A DNA stretch of 64,000 nt, from positions 62,001-126,000 of the forward strand of contig CAILMF010000074.1 of assembly GCA_903835235.1 (NCBI GenBank), written 5' to 3'. Made by a program: the position numbers and the translations under genes. Shown one piece after another: positions 55,571 through 63,453 of the stretch; position 1 is the first letter of the stretch; every line of letters starts with the position of its first letter. The notes below the pieces were generated by a model. That model did not search any database. It was given only the letters and a program-made list of their open reading frames with translations, and was not told the origin of the DNA. This stretch comes from an uncultured Rhodospirillales bacterium. GTDB taxonomy: Bacteria > Pseudomonadota > Alphaproteobacteria > Acetobacterales > Acetobacteraceae.

Positions 55571-56635
55571 ATGCAGAGCACCATCATCGGCGGCGCGATG
55601 CTGCCGCACGCACCGCAATTCTTCACCCGGCCAGAGACGGAATCGAAGGAGACCATCGCCGCGGTGGAAGCGGTGGGCGCCGAGATCGGTGCCCGGCTGC
55701 TGGCCTTGCAGCCGGACCTGATCATCATGTTCTCCAACGATCACGCGGAACAATTCTTCCACACCGCGGCGCCGCCCTTCACCATCCATGTCGGCGGCGA
55801 GGCCACTGGCCACTTCGCCGGCCACGACTTCCGCTGGAAGGTGCCGGGGGAGGTTGGCCTGGAACTGGTGCGCCAGATGTACGCCCAGGGCTTCGACCCC
55901 GCCTTTTCCAGCACCGCGAAGATCGACTACGCCATCGGCATTCCGCTGACGCATCTGGGCATTCCCTCGGAAACGCCGGTGCTGCCGATCTACGTCAACG
56001 CCTACCTGCCGCCGCAACCGCCGATCGAGCGCTGCTACGCCTTCGGCCAGGCGGTGGCGCGCGCCGTCACCAACATGGGCCTGCGCACCGTCGTGCTTTC
56101 CAGCGGGGGCATGTCGCATTTCCCGGGCACGGACCGCTATTCCAGCCCAGAACTGGAATGGGACAATGCGCTGCTGGCCAAGCTGCGCGAGGGCAAGCTG
56201 AAGACGCTGATCGGCATCGACGAGACCGAGCTGGACGAGACCGGCAATATCGAGCTGCGCTGCTGGGGCTGCGTCGCCGGCGCGCTGGGCGAACAGAAGC
56301 CGGATATCGCGGTGATGAACCCCAGCTGGCACCACAACTACGCCTCGCTCGGCTGGTTCGGCCAGCAGCCGCGCAACTGGCAGCCGCACTACCCCGCGAC
56401 CAGGCCGGAACTGGTCGCGCTGATCACCGCCGTGCACGCCCTGGCCCACGAAGCCCCGGCACGCGCCGCCTTCGTCGCCGACCCCGCCGCCTATGCCGCG
56501 CGCTTCACGCTGACGGAGGCGCAGGCCGCGGCCCTGGTGGCGATGGACAGCCAGGCGATGGTCGCCATGGGCATGCACCCGCTGGTGCCCTTCCTGGCGG
56601 GCATGCAGGTCAACCGCGCCCGCAGTGGGCGGTAG
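55571..56635 (+). CDS. Class III extradiol ring-cleavage dioxygenase with LigA-like C-terminal domain
   Basis: Non-haem Fe(II) enzyme that opens catechol-type rings beside the two hydroxyls. The 354-residue product has LigB-type candidate ligands H13 (MLPHAPQF), H58 (SNDHAEQF) and E228 and the catalytic base H183 (GGMSHFPG). From about residue 275 it continues with a LigA-like helical domain (FTLTEAQAAALVAMDSQAM and ending near MGMHPL). In protocatechuate 4,5-dioxygenase these are two chains, whereas gallate dioxygenase is fused, so the substrate may be a trihydroxylated or carboxylated ring. Confidence 0.87.
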   Translation: MQSTIIGGAMLPHAPQFFTRPETESKETIAAVEAVGAEIGARLLALQPDLIIMFSNDHAEQFFHTAAPPFTIHVGGEATGHFAGHDFRWKVPGEVGLELVRQMYAQGFDPAFSSTAKIDYAIGIPLTHLGIPSETPVLPIYVNAYLPPQPPIERCYAFGQAVARAVTNMGLRTVVLSSGGMSHFPGTDRYSSPELEWDNALLAKLREGKLKTLIGIDETELDETGNIELRCWGCVAGALGEQKPDIAVMNPSWHHNYASLGWFGQQPRNWQPHYPATRPELVALITAVHALAHEAPARAAFVADPAAYAARFTLTEAQAAALVAMDSQAMVAMGMHPLVPFLAGMQVNRARSGR

Positions 56636-56684
56636 AGCCTGATCGGCTAAGGCGGAATCGCCGCAAGCCGTGAATCAGCCTCTC
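56636..56684 (+). repeat. Dispersed palindromic repeat, copy C
   Basis: Begins directly after the extradiol dioxygenase stop. Arms CTGAT (56639-56643) and ATCAG (56674-56678) surround GGCG-gaat-CGCC. ATCGCCGCAAGCCGTGAATCAGCC is identical to copy B. It is immediately followed by a second, unrelated perfect hairpin. Confidence 0.75.
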
Positions 56685-56694
56685 GAAAACGGTT

Positions 56695-56734
56695 GGAGCA
56701 TGATCACCGCTTCAGTGAACGGTGATCATGCTCC
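56695..56734. terminator. Bidirectional terminator-like hairpin between convergent genes
   Basis: GGAGCATGATCACCG (56695-56709) and CGGTGATCATGCTCC (56720-56734) are perfect 15-bp inverted repeats separated by ten bases. It ends five bases before the stop of the convergent SsuD-like gene. No T tract follows, but the stem is very strong. It contains TGATCA but not the full GntR-type operator. Confidence 0.65.
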
Positions 56735-56739
56735 GGCGC

Positions 56740-57822
56740 TCAGGCCGCCGCCATCCGCGCGCCGTTGCGCTGCACCAGCAGCGGCCGCACCAGCCGCCCA
56801 AATCGCTCGGCCTCGGCATCATGCGTATAGCCGCTGAGGCAGAAGGAGGTGCAGCCCAGGTCGATGAAGCGTTGCAGCGTGCCAGCGCATTGCGCGGGGT
56901 TGCCGACCACGACGATGCCGGCACCGGCGCGCACCTTGGACACGCCGGTCCACATATGCGGCGCGATCAGGTCGCCATGCGTGGCCCGCAATTCCTGCAC
57001 GCGCTGATTGGCCGCGCTGTTGGCGATGTTCCGCTGCAACCTGGTGGTCTGCTCCTCGGTGGCGCCGCGCATCAGCTCGTGCGCGGCGGCCCAGGCTTCC
57101 TCCTCGGTCTCGCGGCAGATCATTTGCAGCCGCATGCCGAATTGCAGCGTCTCAGCCCGGCCATGGCGGGCCGCCATGGCGCGGATTTCCGCCATGTTGG
57201 CGGCAATGCGCTCCGGCGTATCGCCCCAGAACAGGTGTACGTCGGAATGCCGAGCGGAGACTTCCCAGGCCTCGCGCGAGCCACCGCCGAGGTAGAAGCG
57301 GGGACCACCCGGTTGCAGCGGCTTCGGCTGCACCTGCGCGTTCTCCAGCGTGGTGAAGCGACCCGCGAAGTCGATCGGCCCCGTGGCATTCCACAGCGCC
57401 TTCATCACCCGCACATCCTCCTCCATCTGCGCGTAGCGATCCTCCTTCGCGGTCAGGATGCCGTCGGCGCGCAGTTCGGCCTCGCTCTGCCCGGCGATCA
57501 GGTTGACGCAGACCCGGCCGCCGGAAAGCTGGTCGAAGGTGCTGATCATCTTCGCCATCATCGTCGGCTTGATGAAGCCGGGCTTTGCCGCCACCAGCGC
57601 ACGGATGCGGCTGTGGCGTGCCAGCATCATCGCGCTGGTGACCCAGGCTTCCCAGCAGGCGGCGGTGACGGGGATGAGGAAATACTCGAAGCCCGCGGCC
57701 TCGGCCGCGCCGATCACCCGGTCGAACATTTCCAGCGAGGGCGGCACCTGGCAGGCGGGGTCGCCATAGCAGGTGGTGTCGCCGCTGGTCGGCAGGTACC
57801 AACCGAATTCGAGCCGTTGCAT
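56740..57822 (-). CDS. SsuD-like FMNH2-dependent monooxygenase (LLM family)
   Basis: The 360-residue product has the alkanesulfonate-monooxygenase pattern. It opens LEFGWYLPTSGDTTCYGDP, has GFEYFLIPVTAACWEAW and later GGRVCVNLIAGQSEAELRADG, where the conserved asparagine and histidine region of SsuD lies. FMNH2 would come from a separate reductase, not seen here. There is no sulfonate transporter nearby, so the substrate could be another sulfonate or a ketone-like compound. It is convergent with the extradiol gene. Confidence 0.86.
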   Translation of the reverse strand: MQRLEFGWYLPTSGDTTCYGDPACQVPPSLEMFDRVIGAAEAAGFEYFLIPVTAACWEAWVTSAMMLARHSRIRALVAAKPGFIKPTMMAKMISTFDQLSGGRVCVNLIAGQSEAELRADGILTAKEDRYAQMEEDVRVMKALWNATGPIDFAGRFTTLENAQVQPKPLQPGGPRFYLGGGSREAWEVSARHSDVHLFWGDTPERIAANMAEIRAMAARHGRAETLQFGMRLQMICRETEEEAWAAAHELMRGATEEQTTRLQRNIANSAANQRVQELRATHGDLIAPHMWTGVSKVRAGAGIVVVGNPAQCAGTLQRFIDLGCTSFCLSGYTHDAEAERFGRLVRPLLVQRNGARMAAA

Positions 57823-57873
57823 GCTGGGGGTCTCCGCGCCTCCGCCGAGATTAGGCCCGGCCGGGTCCGCGCG

Positions 57874-58485
57874 CTACGGTGCCGGCAGGCGGCCGCGCGT
57901 GGCCGCCCAGGCCTCCGCCATCCGTGCCAGTGGGTCGGCGCGCGGTACGGCGCGCGCGGTGGCAACCTCGCCCCAATGCCGCGGTGGGCCGCTGTCCAGG
58001 TGAACGAAGCCGCGGCGGGGATAGCCGCCGACGCCGCCCTTGCCCAGGCGCAGCGCGGTTTCGAGGAAAGGCGCGAAGGCGGCGCTGGGCAGCAGCACAT
58101 CCATGGCCGCCGCGCGCATGTGCTGGCTGTCGCCGGCGCCTTGGACCAGGGCGTTGGTCTGCGGCGTGCGATAGCCCGAGAGGATGGCAACTTCACCCAT
58201 CTGCCCGGCGCGACACGCCACCAGCCAGAGCACATCCAGCGCCGCTGGGTCGAAGGCGCGGACGGCGCCGCTGTGGTGGTCTGCCAGCACGGCGGAGATA
58301 TCCGCCAGCGCGATCGGGTCGGCTGCCAGGCCGTTATGGTAGGGGCCAGCGAAGCGCGCGCCGGTCGCCTCATGTCGCAGGGCCAGGCGCCGGATGCCCG
58401 GGCGTTCCGCGCCGGGCGTGGTGCTGGCCCGGGCGGGGTGGCCGGCCATGCCCAGGGCGGCGAGGAGCCAGGTTCTGCGCTGCAT
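57874..58485 (-). CDS. DUF882/M15-like exported peptidase
   Basis: The 203-residue exported protein has a signal (MQRRTWLLAALGMAGHPARA). Its DUF882/YcbK-type domain carries candidate zinc ligands in DSQHMRAAAMDV (H and D) and FVHLDSGPPRHWG (H). These match the layout of murein endopeptidases of the M15 group. It probably acts on peptidoglycan in the periplasm. It lies 86 bases downstream of soxG and is not clearly in the same operon. Confidence 0.8.
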   Translation of the reverse strand: MQRRTWLLAALGMAGHPARASTTPGAERPGIRRLALRHEATGARFAGPYHNGLAADPIALADISAVLADHHSGAVRAFDPAALDVLWLVACRAGQMGEVAILSGYRTPQTNALVQGAGDSQHMRAAAMDVLLPSAAFAPFLETALRLGKGGVGGYPRRGFVHLDSGPPRHWGEVATARAVPRADPLARMAEAWAATRGRLPAP

Positions 58486-58571
58486 GCCCTTGGGGGTAGG
58501 GCATGGGCGCCGGCACGGGAACCGGACCTCCCGCGGTTGCGCGCGGTGGCGGCATCACGTCAGGCGGCGCC

Positions 58572-59015
58572 TCACCCCGGCGTCAGGTCGGCCTGGGCCT
58601 CGTGCAGCAGCGCCAGCAGGTAGGGCGAAAAGGAGCGCGCCACCAGCAGGCGCCATTCCGCTGCGCTCGGCCGCCACAGGATCACCTCCGCCTTGCCGAA
58701 CACCGTGCGCGTGCAACTACCGGGCGGAAAGGCCGCGTCGGCCAGGTCCAGCGGGCAGCCTTCGTTCAGCAACGTGGCCGCGCCCGGCCCATGCAGGGCA
58801 AGGCCGCGATAGCGGTCGGATACATCCACCAGGCTGGCGGGTCCCTGCGGCACGCCAGGCTCGCCCAGCAGCAGCCACTCCTCCGGGCCAAGCCACAGCA
58901 TTTCCTCGGTCGCGGTCAGCGGTGCCGGCACGGCCGGCCCGAGCGTCGCGGCAACCGCCGCCGAGGCCTGCAACAGCGTGCAGGCGAAGGGCGGCATTTC
59001 GCGGATCTCAACCAC
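58572..59015 (-). CDS. soxG: Sarcosine oxidase gamma subunit
   Basis: Smallest structural partner of the alpha subunit, about 147 residues. It contains ATEEMLWLGPEEWLLLG and ASLVDVSDRYRGLALHGPGA and ends with LLVARSFSPYLLALLHEA, as expected for SoxG. A GTG start is chosen behind a GGGGGA site; it overlaps the soxA stop by eight bases. A downstream ATG (EMPPF) six codons later is possible. Identity rests on position and pattern, since SoxG diverges strongly. Confidence 0.85.
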   Translation of the reverse strand: MVEIREMPPFACTLLQASAAVAATLGPAVPAPLTATEEMLWLGPEEWLLLGEPGVPQGPASLVDVSDRYRGLALHGPGAATLLNEGCPLDLADAAFPPGSCTRTVFGKAEVILWRPSAAEWRLLVARSFSPYLLALLHEAQADLTPG

Positions 59016-61851
59016 GCAGGCGATCCCCCTTCGGGTCGAGGAAGCAGGGCGCCACAACCTCCAGCGCCATCGGCGCACCGTTGAGGCTGGTGGCAAAGAC
59101 CGTGTCACCGAGGCGTGCCCGACCGCCGGCCAGCAGTCCCAGCGCGATAGGGTGGCCCAGGCTGGCACTGCGATAGGCCGAGGTGACATGGCCCTCGGCC
59201 TCGCGCGAAGTCGCCGTGGCGATGAGTTGGGCGCCCTCGTCGGGCAGGTTGCGGCCGTCGTGGGGCCTGAGGCCAACCAGTTGGCGCCGGTCCGCCCGCA
59301 GCATCTCCGGCCGGGTCAGGCTGCGCTTGCCGATGAAGTCCGGCTTGGCCTTGCCGACCAGCCAGGTGAGCCCGGCATCATCGGGCGTCACCGTGCCGTC
59401 GGTTTCCTGGCCGACAATAATAAAACCCTTCTCGGCGCGCAGCACGTGCATCGCCTCGGTGCCATAGGGCGTGATGCCATGCGCCGCACCCGCCTGCATC
59501 AGCGCCTGCCACACCGCCGGCGCCTGGCTGGCGGGCACATTCACCTCGAAGCCCAGTTCCCCGCTGAAGCTGACGCGGAACAGCCGTGCGGCAATGCCGG
59601 CGACGCGGCATTCCGCCACCGCCATGTGCGGGAAATCCGCCCAGTCCAGCCCTGCCACCAGCGGCGCCAGCACGTCGCGGGCGCGCGGCCCCTGCAACGC
59701 AATCACGCCCCAATGCTCGGTGGTGCTGGTCAGCCAGACGTGCAGCTCCGGGAACTCGGTCTGGCGATAATCCTCCAGCATGTGCAGCACGCGCGCTGCC
59801 CCGCCGGTGGTGGTGGTGACGTGGAAGCGGTCCGCGGCCAGGCGCCCCACCACGCCGTCATCGTAGATGAAGCCGTCCTCGCGCAGCAGCAGCCCATAGC
59901 GGCAGCGGCCGATGCCAAGCTTCTGCCAGGCATTGACGTAGCAGCGTTCCAGGAACAGCGCGGCGTCGGGACCGACCACCTCGATCTTGCCGAGGGTGGA
60001 CGCATCGAAGATGCCCACGCTCTCGCGTACCGCCAGGCATTCGCGGTCCACAGCTGCACGCATCTCCTCGCCGGCGTGGGGGAAATACCGCGCGCGCTGC
60101 CATTGGCCCACGGGCTCGAACACCGCGCCCTGCTGCACCGCCCAGTCATGCAGCGGTGCTGCCCGCACGGGGTCGAATTGCAGGCCGCGATGCCGGCCGG
60201 CGAAGGCACCGAAGCTGGTGGGCGTATAGGGCGCGCGGAACGTCGTCAGCCCCACCTCCGGCACGCTGCGACCAAGTTCCCCCGCGACAAGCGCAAGTCC
60301 CAGCATGTTGCTGGTCTTGCCCTGGTCGGTCGCCATGCCGTTGGTGGTGTAGCGCTTCACATGCTCGATGCTGCGGAAGCCCTCGCGCACCGCCAGGGCG
60401 ATGTCGCGCGTGGTGACGTCGTTCTGCTGGTCGATGAAGGCCTTGGGTGCCCGCGCGCTGCCGGCCGCCATCTGGGTCACCGGCAGGCCCGGTGCCAGCC
60501 CCTCGCCGGCGCAGGCACCGACGCAGGTCACGGCCTCGCGCGCCTCCCCGGGCAGGAAGGCGTCCAGCGCCGCATCCCAGCGCAGCATTCCGCGCGCCTG
60601 GCTGAACAGATGCACGCTGGGCGTCCAGCCGCCGGCCATCAGCAACAGGTCGCAGGCAATCGGCGTGGCGCGCGCGGCATCCGGCGCGCCATCCGCGCCG
60701 CGCGGCGCTGCCAGCAGGCCGCTGATGCGCAGCCCGCCCCGCGTGCCGACCACGCCATGGTTGGCCAGCACGCGCACGCCGCGCCGCGCCGCTTCCGCCA
60801 GCAGCGCGGCGGGGGCGGCCTCGCGCATCTCCAGCACGGCGGCGATGACGGCCCCGGCATCCTGCAACGCGAAGGTCGCCGCATACCCCGTGTCATGCGC
60901 CACCACGGCCGCGACATTCCGCCCGGGCAACACGCCCCAGCGCTGCGCGTAGTGCCGCGCGGCGTCGGCCAGCATCACGCCGGGCCGGTCATTGCCGCTG
61001 AACGGAATGGGGCGCTCCAGCGCGCCGGTCGCCAGCACCACGCGCTGGGCGCGCACCTGCCATAGCCGTTCGCGCAGGTCATTCGGCTGTTCCAACACCT
61101 GCGCCAGCGCGACGAAGTTCTGCAACCCGTAGGAAAACGCGGTGGTGCGGGGCAGCAGCGTCACCGCGGGATTGGCGCTCAGCGCCGCCATGTCGGCAGC
61201 CAGTTGCGGCCAGGCGCGCGGTTCCGCCAGCAGGCTGCCGCCGAACTCGGCCTGCTCGTCGCACAGGATCACGCGGCCGCCCGCCGCCGCCGCCTCCAGT
61301 GCCGCCGCGATGCCGGCGGGACCAGCGCCCACCACCAGCACCTCGGCATGGGCGTAGCGATTGCCATAGCGGTCGGGGTCCGCGGCCTCCGGCGCGCGGC
61401 CAAGCCCCGCCATCCGGCGGATCAGCGGCTCCCAGCGCTTGTGCCAGGCATCGCGCCCCGGGCCGAGGAAGGTCTTGTAGTAGAAGCCCGCCCCCAGCAC
61501 CGCACTGCCCAGGCCAGCCAGCGCCGCCAGGTCGAAGCGCAGCGACGGCCAGCGGTTCTGGCTGCGCGCCACCAGGCCTTCCACCAGCGGCACCATGGTC
61601 GCGCGCGCATTCGGCTCCCGCCGGCCAACGCCGCGGTCGATCTCGACCAGCGCATTCGGCTCCTCGACGCCGGCCGAAAGAATGCCGCGCGGCCGATGAT
61701 ACTTGAAGCTGCGCCCGACCAGGTGCACGCCATTGGCCAGCAGCGCGGAGGCCAGCGTATCCCCGGCAAACCCGGTGTAGTCGCGGCCATCGAAGCTGAA
61801 GCGCAGCGGCCGCGTGCGGTCGATGCGACCGCCGGTAGCAAGCCGCGTCAT
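59008..61851 (-). CDS. soxA: Sarcosine oxidase alpha subunit
   Basis: Large subunit of the heterotetrameric enzyme that oxidises sarcosine to glycine, peroxide and a one-carbon unit passed to tetrahydrofolate. The 947-residue product has an N-terminal Fer2-like domain (LRFSFDGRDYTGFAGDTLASAL), an NAD-binding domain with VLVVGAGPAGIAAALEAAAAG (near 172-192) and a C-terminal GcvT-type folate domain. Length is close to the family norm. The ATG overlaps the soxD stop. No other dehydrogenase-specific insertion was seen. Confidence 0.95.
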   Translation of the reverse strand: MTRLATGGRIDRTRPLRFSFDGRDYTGFAGDTLASALLANGVHLVGRSFKYHRPRGILSAGVEEPNALVEIDRGVGRREPNARATMVPLVEGLVARSQNRWPSLRFDLAALAGLGSAVLGAGFYYKTFLGPGRDAWHKRWEPLIRRMAGLGRAPEAADPDRYGNRYAHAEVLVVGAGPAGIAAALEAAAAGGRVILCDEQAEFGGSLLAEPRAWPQLAADMAALSANPAVTLLPRTTAFSYGLQNFVALAQVLEQPNDLRERLWQVRAQRVVLATGALERPIPFSGNDRPGVMLADAARHYAQRWGVLPGRNVAAVVAHDTGYAATFALQDAGAVIAAVLEMREAAPAALLAEAARRGVRVLANHGVVGTRGGLRISGLLAAPRGADGAPDAARATPIACDLLLMAGGWTPSVHLFSQARGMLRWDAALDAFLPGEAREAVTCVGACAGEGLAPGLPVTQMAAGSARAPKAFIDQQNDVTTRDIALAVREGFRSIEHVKRYTTNGMATDQGKTSNMLGLALVAGELGRSVPEVGLTTFRAPYTPTSFGAFAGRHRGLQFDPVRAAPLHDWAVQQGAVFEPVGQWQRARYFPHAGEEMRAAVDRECLAVRESVGIFDASTLGKIEVVGPDAALFLERCYVNAWQKLGIGRCRYGLLLREDGFIYDDGVVGRLAADRFHVTTTTGGAARVLHMLEDYRQTEFPELHVWLTSTTEHWGVIALQGPRARDVLAPLVAGLDWADFPHMAVAECRVAGIAARLFRVSFSGELGFEVNVPASQAPAVWQALMQAGAAHGITPYGTEAMHVLRAEKGFIIVGQETDGTVTPDDAGLTWLVGKAKPDFIGKRSLTRPEMLRADRRQLVGLRPHDGRNLPDEGAQLIATATSREAEGHVTSAYRSASLGHPIALGLLAGGRARLGDTVFATSLNGAPMALEVVAPCFLDPKGDRLRG

Positions 61852-62129
61852 GCCGGTGGCTCCGGCCAGGCCTGGCCTGGTTTGTAGGTGGCGGCGAAGC
61901 GGTCCGTCTGCGTGTGGCGCAGCGCGTTGAAGAAGCGGCCGCAGCCATGCACATGGCGCCAGCGCTCGCGTGCCCAGCCGCGGGCATTGTCGCGGAACGC
62001 CAGGTAATCAGCCCATTGCGCATCGCTCAACGTGGCCGGGTCGGCGGGCCGCAACAGGTGCGCCTCGCCGCAATGCCGAAACTCCAGTTCGGCACGCGCG
62101 CCGCACCAGGGGCAATCGATCATCAGCAT
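61848..62129 (-). CDS. soxD: Sarcosine oxidase delta subunit (zinc protein)
   Basis: A 93-residue zinc-binding subunit. The ligands C6, C9, H59 and C63 are visible (CPWCG at the start and HVHGCGRFF later), at exactly the positions known for this subunit. It sits between soxB and soxA, the normal order. A GGAGG site nine bases upstream supports the first of two closely spaced ATGs. Confidence 0.93.
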   Translation of the reverse strand: MLMIDCPWCGARAELEFRHCGEAHLLRPADPATLSDAQWADYLAFRDNARGWARERWRHVHGCGRFFNALRHTQTDRFAATYKPGQAWPEPPA

Positions 62130-62199
62130 GGCGCAATGCCTCCGGCGGGGCCGGCCGGTTCAGACCTCCGCGCCTGCGTCGCTGCGGTCATCGGGCGGC

Positions 62200-63453
62200 T
62201 CAATGCGCCACTGCCGCAGCCGCGGCCTCATCGATCAGCCGTCCCGTCACGAAGCGGTCCAGCGAGAAGGGCGCGGCGATGGGGTGCGGTTCGCCCCGCG
62301 CGATGGTGGCGGCGAAGACATGCCCACTGCCCGGCGTGGCCTTGAAGCCGCCGGTGCCCCAGCCGCAATTCACATATAGCCCCGGCACCGGCGTCAGCCC
62401 GATGATCGGCGAGCGATCGGTCGTCGTGTCCACGATCCCACCCCAGCTGCGCAGCATGCGCATGCGCCGGAACATCGGGAACAGCTCGCAGATCGCCTCC
62501 AGCGTATGCGACAGGATCTGCACGCCACCGGCCTGCGAATAGCTGGGGTATTGGTCGGTGCCGGCGCCGATCACCAGCTCGCCCTTGTCGGACTGGCTGA
62601 TATAGGCGTGCACCGTGTTGCTCATGACCACGCAGGGGAAGACCGGCTTCACCGGTTCGCTGACCAGCGCCTGCAACGGAAAGCTCTCCAGCGGCATGCG
62701 CACGCCGGCCATCGCCATCACCAGGCTGGTGCTGCCGGCCGCGACGACGCCGACCTTCCGCGTGCGGACCTCGCCCCGGCTGGTGCTCAGCCCGGTGACG
62801 CCGCCATCAACCCCGCGGGTGATGCCGGTGACTTCGCAGTTCTGGATGATATCGACGCCGAGCGCGGAAGCCGCCCGCGCATAGCCCCAGGCCACCGCAT
62901 CATGCCGCGCCACGCCGCCACGCCGTTGCAGCGCGCCACCCAGCACGGGGTAGCGCTGCTGATGGATATCCAGCGGCGGGCAGAAGGCGCGGCAGGCCTC
63001 GGCGTCCAGCCATTCATTGTCCACGCCGGCCAGCCGGTTGGCGTGCACGTGGCGGCGGAAGCTCTGTTCGTCGTGCACGTTGTGCGCCAGCATCAGCACG
63101 CCGCGCGGGCTGAACATGACGTTGTAGTTCAGTTCCTGGCTCAGCCCTTCCCACAGTTGCACGGCGTGGTCGTACAGCGCGGCGCTTTCCGGGAACAGGT
63201 AGTTGCTGCGGATGATCGTGGTGTTGCGCCCGGTATTGCCGCCGCCGATCCAGCCCTTCTCCAGCACCGCAATCCGCCCGACGCGATGCTCCTTCGCCAG
63301 GTAGTAGGCGGTGGCCAACCCGTGCCCACCACCGCCGACGATGACAACATCGTATTCGGCCTGCGGCTGCGCCGGCGCGCGCCATTGCGGCTCCCAGCCG
63401 CTCTGCCCGCGCAACGCTTCCCGCAGCAGGCGGAAGGCGCTGAAGCCGCTCAT
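62200..63453 (-). CDS. soxB: Sarcosine oxidase beta subunit
   Basis: Flavin subunit that carries out the amine oxidation. The 417-residue product has the FAD-binding start DVVIVGGGGHGLATAYYLAKEH (split, about 36-57) and the tail GWGTGGFKATPGSG, typical of glycine/sarcosine oxidases. The ATG overlaps the hydantoinase B stop (ATGA), so translation is coupled to that gene. A 70-bp gap precedes soxD. Confidence 0.95.
   Translation of the reverse strand: MSGFSAFRLLREALRGQSGWEPQWRAPAQPQAEYDVVIVGGGGHGLATAYYLAKEHRVGRIAVLEKGWIGGGNTGRNTTIIRSNYLFPESAALYDHAVQLWEGLSQELNYNVMFSPRGVLMLAHNVHDEQSFRRHVHANRLAGVDNEWLDAEACRAFCPPLDIHQQRYPVLGGALQRRGGVARHDAVAWGYARAASALGVDIIQNCEVTGITRGVDGGVTGLSTSRGEVRTRKVGVVAAGSTSLVMAMAGVRMPLESFPLQALVSEPVKPVFPCVVMSNTVHAYISQSDKGELVIGAGTDQYPSYSQAGGVQILSHTLEAICELFPMFRRMRMLRSWGGIVDTTTDRSPIIGLTPVPGLYVNCGWGTGGFKATPGSGHVFAATIARGEPHPIAAPFSLDRFVTGRLIDEAAAAAVAH

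Noticed and set aside
56695-56734. Further GntR operator in the hairpin near 56700
   Set aside because: It contains TGATCA but the flanks are ATGATCACC and GGTGATCAT, not TGTGATCACA, and it lies between gene ends rather than at a promoter.
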